The notes under the pieces are model-generated. The model was not told the DNA's origin and did not search any database. It saw nothing but the letters and a program-made list of their open reading frames with translations. Made by a program: the position numbers and the translations under genes. A stretch of DNA of 20,570 nucleotides. Source: a virus. Below are positions 12,429-18,919 of this stretch, one piece after another; position 1 is the first letter of the stretch; the number at the start of each line of letters is the position of its first letter. The stretch covers positions 1-20,570 of IMG/VR virus record IMGVR_UViG_3300031920_000325. The stretch is one strand, 5' to 3'.

Positions 12429-13724
12429 ATGATTAAAGATACTAGACAACGACTCTTTGAAATAATGAAGAGTGTTAATACTATACCTATTAATGAGAAT
12501 AATGTTAGCTACTTACCCAAAAAAGAGTTTTTAAAAGAAATTGATTGGGGTGGTGATTTCGCTGACGCAAACGCAAGTTGTTTAAAACCAGAGGCTGTTG
12601 TCAAATGGTTAAATGATGAACTTCACCGTTTAAAATCAAATAGAGGTAATAAAGAAAAGGATAAAACCAAAAGAGGTGTTGGGGATATGATTGTAACTCA
12701 GGGTAATATTGAAGCTACTCAGGGTGAAACGGGTGATATTGAAATTGATACCTTCATATCAAATATAACCAAGGAACCCACAAATATTTTCGATAGCAAT
12801 CCAAAGGCAGAAAAAAGTGATGTTGGAAGACCTCAATTTACTGTAAATACAGGGTTACCAGCAATAGTTGGTATCGTATATGATAAGGAAAATCAAATTG
12901 GTTCAGAATCTCAATTCTATTCCGTGACTACATGTCCAGGTGCAGGTACTTGTGTTGTTGGTTGTTATGCAAGGAAAGCATTCTACGGTATGGATGACTC
13001 AAAAACGATGAAATTAACTCGAAGACTTAATTTTTTATTGAACGACCCGAAGAAATATGAAATGAGAGCATATGCTGAATTACTTGAAAAATCAACAGGT
13101 ATTCCTGATTGGCAGATGTTGATTATCAGGTGGAATGACGCAGGTGATTTTTTCGCACAAAAATATTTTGAAATTGCGAAAAATATAACCAAAAGACTAT
13201 TGGATGATGGACGTAACGTGAAATCATATGCTTATACTAAACGTGCTGAATATGTCATGGAGTTAGACGATAATGATAATTTCACTGTTAATTTCTCAAC
13301 TGATGCAAATAAAATAGAGCGTGATAAAATTAGTAATTGGGATGGTGATGCAAATACTAAGAAATCACATCGAGTTCCAGCATATCGTACAGAAAAACAA
13401 CCAACCAAAAAAAATCCAGATAAAGTGGTGAAGGTTCCAGAATGGAAACATTTCTTTAAACGAAAAGGTCCTCATTATCTAAAAGACTCTAACGATAAGG
13501 TGATTTTTGCCACGGATTCATCTAAAGAAGAATTAAAAACATATATTTTTGAGAAGTATGGTAGTGAATTTGGTTTCGAAAATGATAGTTTGAGATATAC
13601 ATGGGAACTCCCATTGGAGGACGAAGGTGGAAGAATATATAACGTAATTGTTCTACCTTCAGGTGATAGTGATTTATCAGCACAAAGAGAAGATGTTAGA
13701 ATGTCATTCCTATTAGAACATTAA
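12429..13724 (+). CDS. GP88-family-like protein with capsid-targeting-like N-terminus
   Basis: A 431-residue protein. Residues 165-276 carry TTCPGAGTCVVGCYARKAFYG (C169, C175, C179), an Arg/Asn segment (TRRLNFLLND), IIRWNDAGDFF (234-242) and SYAYTKRAEYV. This CPGAGTC..CYA...IR...GDF...YTK order is that of the phage 'gene 88' (GP88) family, conserved but functionally uncharacterised; the Cys cluster suggests metal binding. Residues 1-23 (TRQRLFEIMKSV, then TIPINE) match the start of the next gene's product and end in I-N-E, a possible processing site. The C-terminal 150 residues are extra relative to the short family core and unrecognised. First gene of the 12429-17740 block. Confidence 0.75.
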   Translation: MIKDTRQRLFEIMKSVNTIPINENNVSYLPKKEFLKEIDWGGDFADANASCLKPEAVVKWLNDELHRLKSNRGNKEKDKTKRGVGDMIVTQGNIEATQGETGDIEIDTFISNITKEPTNIFDSNPKAEKSDVGRPQFTVNTGLPAIVGIVYDKENQIGSESQFYSVTTCPGAGTCVVGCYARKAFYGMDDSKTMKLTRRLNFLLNDPKKYEMRAYAELLEKSTGIPDWQMLIIRWNDAGDFFAQKYFEIAKNITKRLLDDGRNVKSYAYTKRAEYVMELDDNDNFTVNFSTDANKIERDKISNWDGDANTKKSHRVPAYRTEKQPTKKNPDKVVKVPEWKHFFKRKGPHYLKDSNDKVIFATDSSKEELKTYIFEKYGSEFGFENDSLRYTWELPLEDEGGRIYNVIVLPSGDSDLSAQREDVRMSFLLEH

Positions 13725-13727
13725 TGA

Positions 13728-13736
13728 GTATTTATA
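13728..13736 (+). promoter_or_regulatory. AGTATTTAT motif before the acidic protein
   Basis: An exact copy, 13 bases before the ATG at 13750, in the 25-base gap after the GP88-like gene. Confidence 0.6.
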
Positions 13737-13749
13737 TAAAATCAACATT

Positions 13750-14256
13750 ATGAAAAAGAACGATAAACAAAGATTATTCGAGGTAATGGGTAGACTCGAC
13801 AAAACATTTATACCTAAATTAAATGAAGGAATTGATGATATGGAGGTTGACAGAATGCCCGATACAGGTCAAGCACCAGATTTACAAGACATGCCAGCAC
13901 CTGAAGCAATGCCTGATGAAGAAGGTGTTGAAGAAAAGTCTCCTGAAGAAAAACTTGCTGATTTAACGGCAAAGGTTGATGAGATGCACGCTATGCTTCA
14001 TGGTGGTGATGAAGAAATTGAAGTAGCTACTGGCGAAGTTGATGCAGAGAATCTTCAAGAATGGAATTTCGATAAGAAAAAGGGCGAAAAAGAAGAAGGT
14101 AATAAGCATGAAGAAAAAGAAAGTGCTGAATTCGAAAAGGGTGAAAAGGAAGAAGAGAAGGAAGAAGTTGATGAGGACGTGAGTATCAATGTTACAGAAA
14201 AAAAGGGTAAAGCACTAAGTGCTGAAAAAGCACCTGAAGTCGAAATAGGCAAGTAA
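13750..14256 (+). CDS. Acidic low-complexity protein, candidate prohead-core component (168 aa)
   Basis: N-terminus KQRLFEVMGRL (residues 6-16) parallels the GP88-like protein. It is followed by IPKLNEG, where L24-N25-E26 before Gly27 is a strong-looking T4-type prohead protease site. The remainder is Asp/Glu/Pro/Lys-rich with a short coiled-coil-like helix (EEKLADLTAKVDEMHAML, 67-84) and charged EK repeats. Residues 150-165, EKKGKALSAEKAPEVE, are identical to a segment of the 774-residue protein at 15416-17740. Charge and size resemble the small internal or core proteins of T4-like heads. The role is inferred; no homologous family is certain. The nucleotidyltransferase gene follows after 13 bases. 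Confidence 0.75.
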   Translation: MKKNDKQRLFEVMGRLDKTFIPKLNEGIDDMEVDRMPDTGQAPDLQDMPAPEAMPDEEGVEEKSPEEKLADLTAKVDEMHAMLHGGDEEIEVATGEVDAENLQEWNFDKKKGEKEEGNKHEEKESAEFEKGEKEEEKEEVDEDVSINVTEKKGKALSAEKAPEVEIGK

Positions 14257-14269
14257 TAATATAACAGGT

Positions 14270-15082
14270 ATGGATGAAGCTAAGAAAAACCCACGTTTTT
14301 GGGCAGGTAAGTATTGGAGAGGTCATAACATTTCAGATGTTCTGAAAGAAGTTGTCGAACCCGATACTGTTGATGTGTCGTCAATTCAAATGCATGACGA
14401 ACTAAATCCGCTTATCTGGGAATCTGAAGACAAATTAAAAGTAGAAGTTAGGGAAACACTGTTATTAAACGCCAAAAGATTCATTGAATTTTGTGATGCT
14501 GAAAACCTTGAGTTCAACGATATTATTTTAACTGGTAGTATGGCGAATTTCAACTACAATGAAAATTCTGATTTGGATGTTCATGTTGTTCTCGATTTTA
14601 GTCAGATTTCTGAAAACAAAGAATTTGTCGGTGACTTTTATAGGATGAAGAAAGCATTATGGGCAGAAAAAATTACAATCCAAGTTAAAGGACATGATGT
14701 TGAAATGTATTTCCAAGACAGTACGGAGCCACATCATTCATCAGGAACTTATTCATTGGCGAGAGACAAGTGGGTTAGGAAAGCAACTAAAAAGATAGTT
14801 AATGTCGATAGTGCAAATGTTCAGTTGAAATCTGCCGACATCATGAACGCCATTGAGGATTTGGAAACCAATAGAAGTGAGACTAATTTCATTAAGAAAC
14901 ATGAAGCTCTTAAGAATAAGATAAAAAAATTAAGACAAACAGGACTTGATAAAAGTGGTGAGTTTTCAAGTGAAAATCTTGCATTTAAGATATTAAGAAA
15001 CACAGGGTATCTTGAAAAAATGGTTAAAATGAAGAACGATTACCTCACCAAAGAATTAAGTCTAAACGAATTTATAGATTAA
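14270..15082 (+). CDS. Predicted nucleotidyltransferase (270 aa)
   Basis: Residues 84-110 hold the polymerase-beta-type nucleotidyltransferase signature: ILTGSMANFNYNENSDLDVHVV, with G89-S90 and metal-binding D101 and D103. A third carboxylate is offered by E145 in HDVEMYFQD. The preceding MHDELNPLIWE and the 'VRETLLLNAKRFIEF' helix are typical of a predicted nucleotidyltransferase found in T4-like and other large phages. The substrate is unknown. Residues 170-270 are basic and helical (KKHEALKNKIKKLRQ), perhaps nucleic-acid binding. An L-K-E triplet (25-27) after SDVLKE could be a processing site. It shares a transcript with its neighbours, 13 bases after the acidic gene and 3 bases before the 15086 gene. 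Confidence 0.85.
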   Translation: MDEAKKNPRFWAGKYWRGHNISDVLKEVVEPDTVDVSSIQMHDELNPLIWESEDKLKVEVRETLLLNAKRFIEFCDAENLEFNDIILTGSMANFNYNENSDLDVHVVLDFSQISENKEFVGDFYRMKKALWAEKITIQVKGHDVEMYFQDSTEPHHSSGTYSLARDKWVRKATKKIVNVDSANVQLKSADIMNAIEDLETNRSETNFIKKHEALKNKIKKLRQTGLDKSGEFSSENLAFKILRNTGYLEKMVKMKNDYLTKELSLNEFID

Positions 15083-15085
15083 GCC

Positions 15086-15337
15086 ATGAAAAAAAGATTT
15101 ATTGTAACCGAAGCACAGTTGACAGAGTATGTCGAAAGAAAAAAAGGTGAGAAAACTTTTTGGGAAATCGTGGGGAGCTTGCATAAAAACAAGAAGTTCT
15201 TAAATGAAGGTGTTTCTCGTGAAAAGGCTAATCAATCCGTTATTAAAGATTTTGAGCGAAAAGGTCTTATTACTTCAAAAGTTAATGAGATGCTCGTTAA
15301 ACATAAAATAATTAACCAAAAACCTGAAATAATATAG
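15086..15337 (+). CDS. Small protein with possible processing site FLNE-G (83 aa)
   Basis: An 83-residue, Lys/Glu-rich protein starting MKKRFIVTEAQLTEYVERKK. Short N-termini of the type [FI]-x-[VL]-T-E-x-[QD]-L recur in proteins of large Bacteroidota phages, in my recollection. Residues 38-42, FLNEG, repeat the [LI]-N-E-G site of its neighbours (E41). The C-terminal half is helical (REKANQSVIKDFERKGLI). Unrecognised function; a head-internal or core protein is plausible from context. Translationally coupled to the nucleotidyltransferase gene. Confidence 0.65.
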   Translation: MKKRFIVTEAQLTEYVERKKGEKTFWEIVGSLHKNKKFLNEGVSREKANQSVIKDFERKGLITSKVNEMLVKHKIINQKPEII

Positions 15338-15363
15338 TAAATCCATTTTTTTGGTCATAATAA

Positions 15364-15372
15364 AGTATTTAT
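15364..15372 (+). promoter_or_regulatory. AGTATTTAT motif before the 774-residue protein
   Basis: An exact copy, 43 bases before the ATG at 15416; the intervening leader is nearly all A/T. Confidence 0.55.
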
Positions 15373-15415
15373 AAAAAAATATAAGGTAAATAATTTACAC
15401 ATAAAAAATATTCCA

Positions 15416-17740
15416 ATGAAGAAACATACATCAGAAGACGCATATCACGAAAGAATGAGAAATCTAGCAGGTGTGAAAGATAGTTCCCTTAAAGAATCTC
15501 AAAACCGCACTTTGGGTACTTTGATTGATTTCGAAAGAGCAGCCGATGGCGTTGCATACGGTATTATCAAAGAACAACATAAATATTACATCAAAAAAGG
15601 TGGATTAAATGAAAACCAAACTGTTGCAGATTTTGCATATATTGGTGGTTTAGGTAATGTCACTGATTTCCAATACACTAAATTGGGTGAGGCAGAAAAA
15701 CAAAGAAATTTCTTGCTTGCAACACTTAATGAAGGTATTTCAACAAAGGTAAACCCAAACGGTAGTATTACTAAGAAGGCAATGCTTACTGAAGATAAAG
15801 CTAGTGCTGAAATCATGGGTGCTGAAGAAAAGTTGGATGACTTGGAAGCTGCAACTGCTGCTGCTGAAGTCCCTGCGGAAGAACCCGTAGCTGATGACGG
15901 TGCTGCTGAAATGGAAGCTGGTCTTGATGCTGAAGCTGGTGCAGAGGCAGGTGCTGAAGCTGGTGCAGAGGCAGGTGCTGAAGCTGGTATGGAAGGTGAA
16001 ATTAGTGCTGGTGATGAAGAATTAGGTGCTGAAGATTTAGGTCTTGATGGCGCAGAAGGTGGTGCAGAGGCAGGAGCCGAAGGTGGTGCTGATGGTGCAG
16101 AAGACATTGATATTGATGCTTTAGATGTTGATGCAGAGGCAGGAGCCGAAGGTATGGAAGGTGCAGAAGACGCAGAAGCTGAAGAAAATCTTTCAGACCT
16201 ACAAAGTCAAGTTCAGACATTAGCTGGTGAAATTAAGAATTCGAATTTACCCGAAGACGATTTAACTTGGTTACTTAAAAACTTCGTAAGGGGATTTGTA
16301 CCTAACAAAGCTGAAAAGAGTAATCCAAGTGCTAATAAAATGGCAATGATTCCTGATGAAGCAAGACATGAAGTTTCTGATATGATTCTTGATGTTGTTC
16401 CTGCTGAAGATAAGGAAGACCTTGGACAGAATGTCGAAGACACAACTACTGATGATACAATTCCTACGGAAGAACCCGTAGCAGAACCAGAAATGGCTGA
16501 ACAGCAATGTGCTGAATGTGGCGGTTTCGCACAATATGCCGAATCACGTGGATATAATGCAGATTCAATTATGGAATGTGGTGAAGAAGAAATGGCAAAT
16601 ATGGTTAGTGGTTACGCAAATGCACATGATGAAGGTCAGAATGATGGTGATTTTAAAGCAATTGCTATACTCATTACACCTGAAATCATTGAAAAACTCA
16701 AAGGTGATTACGGTCATGATGATTTCGCAAATCAAGTTGAACCATTTTCACAAGAAATGAATGAAACCACTGATGAAGAAAAGCAACTGAAGGTTAATGA
16801 AATGTTCGGTGTTAATGAAGAAAATGGAATTCCTGTTGATAGTGTTGAAGTTCAACCTATGATGGAAGAAGAAGCTATTGAGGAAGACGTTACAGTTAGC
16901 GAGAAAAAAGGTAAGGCACTTAGTGCAGAAAAAGCACCTGAAGTGGAAATGAAAGAAGCCGAAGAAAAAGATGGTGAAGTTATTGATGTTGACGACCTTG
17001 ACACTGGTGATGGTGATGATGTTCCTGTTGAAGACGATGCTGAAGCTGGTGAAGCAGCAATGGAAATTGATGCGGTAGTTGACGGCTCTGATATTGAACC
17101 TGAAGCAGAAGAAGGACCAGGAATTGTTGGTGGTTTCGATGCAATGGGTGGTGGAGTTGTTAAACCTGACGGTGCTGAAACAACAGTTGTTGAAATCACT
17201 AAAGATACTGTTAATGTGACACTAACTGAAACAGAAGTTAAACTCAGAAAATATGTAAACAACAAACTTCATGAACTCGCAGGTCTTAAAAAACCTAAAC
17301 TGAATGAAGGAGTAAAGTCTAAAGGTTTACAGAAACTCGATAGGATTATCGAAAAGCAATTCAAACTTCATGAAGGACAGGCAATCGAAAAGATTGAAGG
17401 TATTGACGAAGTTTTTGGTATTGGAGTGAAAGAGAAAATTGCTAAACTCAACCCACAAGATGAGGCGGGTATTGAAAGTCTTTTTGCAAAAGCATTTAGT
17501 GTAATATTAATTAATCCTAAAATGAGAGCGATTGCAAGGGCAGCGCAGACTACTCCAATTGAAACTAAATTCGAAATACTACAACAATTTGCTCAAGGTG
17601 GTGGTGGAACACTAAGACTTGGTGATAACCCTAACACTGTGCGTTACGAAACTGAAGAAGCAAGAAACGCAGCAGTATCTAACCCATTCGCTGGTGGTGG
17701 TACTCAAGGTAGAGTCAACTATGGTGGTACTACTGGATAA
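15416..17740 (+). CDS. Large acidic Ala/Glu-rich protein, candidate prohead scaffold or internal protein (774 aa)
   Basis: Residues 1-110 are an ordered N-terminal part (RTLGTLIDFERAADGVAYG, then KYYIKKGGL) ending ATLNEG, with E106 before Gly107. Residues 130-250 are a low-complexity Ala/Gly/Glu/Asp run. A globular stretch follows (LTWLLKNFVRGFVPNKAEKS), then an acidic linker and a CAECGGFAQYAESRGY motif with two Cys pairs' worth of candidates near 363-366. Residues 496-511 repeat EKKGKALSAEKAPEVE from the 13750 product. KPKLNEG (E631) is another possible cleavage site, leaving a 143-residue basic-to-neutral C-terminal domain. The composition is like phage scaffold/core proteins. Function inferred from charge, sites and its position upstream of the terminase. 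Its transcript ends at the terminator at 17769. Confidence 0.75.
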   Translation: MKKHTSEDAYHERMRNLAGVKDSSLKESQNRTLGTLIDFERAADGVAYGIIKEQHKYYIKKGGLNENQTVADFAYIGGLGNVTDFQYTKLGEAEKQRNFLLATLNEGISTKVNPNGSITKKAMLTEDKASAEIMGAEEKLDDLEAATAAAEVPAEEPVADDGAAEMEAGLDAEAGAEAGAEAGAEAGAEAGMEGEISAGDEELGAEDLGLDGAEGGAEAGAEGGADGAEDIDIDALDVDAEAGAEGMEGAEDAEAEENLSDLQSQVQTLAGEIKNSNLPEDDLTWLLKNFVRGFVPNKAEKSNPSANKMAMIPDEARHEVSDMILDVVPAEDKEDLGQNVEDTTTDDTIPTEEPVAEPEMAEQQCAECGGFAQYAESRGYNADSIMECGEEEMANMVSGYANAHDEGQNDGDFKAIAILITPEIIEKLKGDYGHDDFANQVEPFSQEMNETTDEEKQLKVNEMFGVNEENGIPVDSVEVQPMMEEEAIEEDVTVSEKKGKALSAEKAPEVEMKEAEEKDGEVIDVDDLDTGDGDDVPVEDDAEAGEAAMEIDAVVDGSDIEPEAEEGPGIVGGFDAMGGGVVKPDGAETTVVEITKDTVNVTLTETEVKLRKYVNNKLHELAGLKKPKLNEGVKSKGLQKLDRIIEKQFKLHEGQAIEKIEGIDEVFGIGVKEKIAKLNPQDEAGIESLFAKAFSVILINPKMRAIARAAQTTPIETKFEILQQFAQGGGGTLRLGDNPNTVRYETEEARNAAVSNPFAGGGTQGRVNYGGTTG
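15931..15978 (+). repeat. Two perfect 24-bp tandem units encoding EAGAEAGA
   Basis: TGAAGCTGGTGCAGAGGCAG plus GTGC is repeated exactly twice and begins a third time. It lies in frame inside the Ala/Glu-rich region. Related units with GCAGAGGCAGGAGCCGAAGG occur near 16063 and 16133. Confidence 0.85.
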
Positions 17741-17768
17741 TAACCGATTGAAATATTAGATATAAAAG

Positions 17769-17793
17769 AACCCGAAGAAATTCGGGTTTTTTT
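17769..17793 (+). terminator. Rho-independent terminator after the acidic protein
   Basis: Stem AACCCGAA (17769-17776) with TTCGGGTT (17781-17788), a GAAA tetraloop, and a run of T. It closes the 12429-17740 block. Confidence 0.92.
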
Positions 17794-17827
17794 GTAACAT
17801 ATAAGTCAGATAATCGTATAATAACCC

Positions 17828-18238
17828 ATGATACATAGAAAATTTGACAACTTAAAGTTCAGAAGAACCTATATTGGTGGTTCAAAACAACGTGAAAACC
17901 AAATCTTTACTGAGGTTCAGGGAACCAAAGAAGATAATTCAGAAGTGAATTGGTTTGAGTACCGAAGAGTTTTCACCCAATATTGTGATGACACGCTCAA
18001 TATCATATTGAGTTGGAAGTACCTGTCACTCATAGTATCTTACATATTTCTTGTAATTGCAACACTTGCATCATTCGTAAATCTCAAGGTATCGCTGATT
18101 TTCTTAGTATTCGCAATAGTTTCCCAATTAGGGTTCCAATATCTTAAGCGAAAAGAGAAGAAAAATCTTTCAGATTTCAATTATTCTTTGAATTCAATCC
18201 ACTCAGAAATAAAAAAACGAACAGGTTTGGAATTTTAA
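17828..18238 (+). CDS. Two-TM membrane protein (136 aa)
   Basis: The 60-residue N-terminal part is polar and basic (HRKFDNLKFRRTYIGG) with a WFEYRRVFTQYCDD helix. Two membrane helices follow, about 64-84 (YLSLIVSYIFLVIATLASFV) and 87-106 (VSLIFLVFAIVSQLGF), then a basic C-terminal tail (KRKEKKN). A hairpin topology with both ends in the cytoplasm fits the positive-inside rule. A holin or another membrane-acting phage protein is possible, but there is no specific holin signature. It lies between two terminators and has no GTATTTAT motif, so its promoter is unlike that of its neighbours (only a TCGTATAATAAC stretch is seen). Confidence 0.7.
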   Translation: MIHRKFDNLKFRRTYIGGSKQRENQIFTEVQGTKEDNSEVNWFEYRRVFTQYCDDTLNIILSWKYLSLIVSYIFLVIATLASFVNLKVSLIFLVFAIVSQLGFQYLKRKEKKNLSDFNYSLNSIHSEIKKRTGLEF

Positions 18239-18246
18239 TTGTGATT

Positions 18247-18272
18247 AAGCCACATTCGTGGCTTTTTATTTT
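18247..18272 (+). terminator. Rho-independent terminator after the membrane protein
   Basis: Stem AAGCCAC (18247-18253) with GTGGCTT (18258-18264), loop ATTC, then TTTATTTT. Confidence 0.88.
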
Positions 18273-18281
18273 CCCGTAATC

Positions 18282-18290
18282 AGTATTTAT
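18282..18290 (+). promoter_or_regulatory. AGTATTTAT motif before the 18305 gene
   Basis: An exact copy, 14 bases before the ATG at 18305 and directly after a terminator, which supports a new transcript starting here. Confidence 0.65.
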
Positions 18291-18304
18291 GATAAAATCA
18301 TACT

Positions 18305-18793
18305 ATGGATTACGATGAGAAGAAACTGAAACTGATTTTTATTTTGAAAATCGGTTATAACGCAAAGGACGAGGGACTGTATGAATTCATATTTTCATTA
18401 GACCATACGAATATCGATATTGAAGGTTGGTGTTGGGACCTATCTCCCGCATGTAACAATGCAATTCCACCAACAGAAAAATATATAAACGCAATTTTTA
18501 ATCTTAAGACAAGCACATTCGACCTATTCTGCCTACATGAAGCAGTTGATAGAGAATATATGCATGGTGTTTATACGATTCACGCATTGGCTTATGAAAC
18601 TGAAAGAGAAGGTGATGAAAACACTGCTTTTAGTGATTACGAAAAGATGTTTGAAGGTGAAGCTGATGACGACCCATTATTGGTTTTCCATTATGGTATG
18701 TCACTATCAAGGGTAAAGGAATTACTAACACCAAGGAAGATAATTCTAAAAAACAACGAATTTATTGAAACTTCTTCAATTAAGTTGGATTAA
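18305..18793 (+). CDS. Hypothetical phage protein (162 aa)
   Basis: An acidic 162-residue protein with LYEFIFSLDHTNIDIEGWCWD, PPTEKYINAIFNLKT, and DREYMHGVYTIHALAYETE. The series 'YEF.FS, then a W.WD..PA box, then an A.D....ALA.E box' is one I recall from conserved hypothetical proteins in T4-like giant phages; this could not be verified. No catalytic motif seen. It sits where T4 has its small terminase gene, but the sequence does not look like gp16: no coiled coil is obvious. It ends shortly before the GTATTTAT motif at 18797. Confidence 0.7.
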   Translation: MDYDEKKLKLIFILKIGYNAKDEGLYEFIFSLDHTNIDIEGWCWDLSPACNNAIPPTEKYINAIFNLKTSTFDLFCLHEAVDREYMHGVYTIHALAYETEREGDENTAFSDYEKMFEGEADDDPLLVFHYGMSLSRVKELLTPRKIILKNNEFIETSSIKLD

Positions 18794-18796
18794 TAA

Positions 18797-18805
18797 CGTA
18801 TTTAT
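18797..18805 (+). promoter_or_regulatory. CGTATTTAT motif, distal copy before the terminase
   Basis: An intact core 114 bases before the terminase ATG, followed by a structured leader rather than a gene. Confidence 0.5.
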
Positions 18806-18893
18806 AATTGCCTATCGGTACTGATTAGTCCGAAAAGGTTTCGAGGCACGATGGTTCAAGATAATTACCGTGCTTTGCTATTTCAGGTTTACA
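18806..18893 (+). ncRNA. Structured leader or small RNA between two promoter motifs
   Basis: Two hairpins can be drawn. TCGG-T-ACT-GATT-AGT-CCGA lies at 18815-18833 (7 bp with a bulged T). GGCAC-GA-TGGT...ACC-GTGC lies at 18845-18873, with bulges. No reading frame or terminator is apparent. Function unknown. Confidence 0.35.
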
Positions 18894-18902
18894 AGTATTT
18901 AT
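18894..18902 (+). promoter_or_regulatory. AGTATTTAT motif, proximal copy before the terminase
   Basis: An exact copy, 17 bases before the ATG at 18920. Confidence 0.6.
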
Positions 18903-18919
18903 TTATAAAGACTTTGTAA

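Noticed and set aside
15586-16107. Minus-strand Ser/Ala/Pro-rich frame of 173 codons
   Set aside because: A reverse image of the GCT/GCA/GAA repeats of the Ala/Glu-rich gene; low complexity with no promoter.
18820-18850. Hammerhead-ribozyme-like core CTGATTAG...CGAAA
   Set aside because: The essential G8 of CUGAnGA is U here, and no matching stems I and III with a cleavage triplet were found; the same bases fit an ordinary hairpin.
1239-18902. Classic T4 late promoters (TATAAATA) driving genes on the opposite strand
   Set aside because: In nearly every case the TATAAATAC reading points away from the adjacent start codon, into the upstream gene; a sense-strand AGTATTTAT element explains the positions better.
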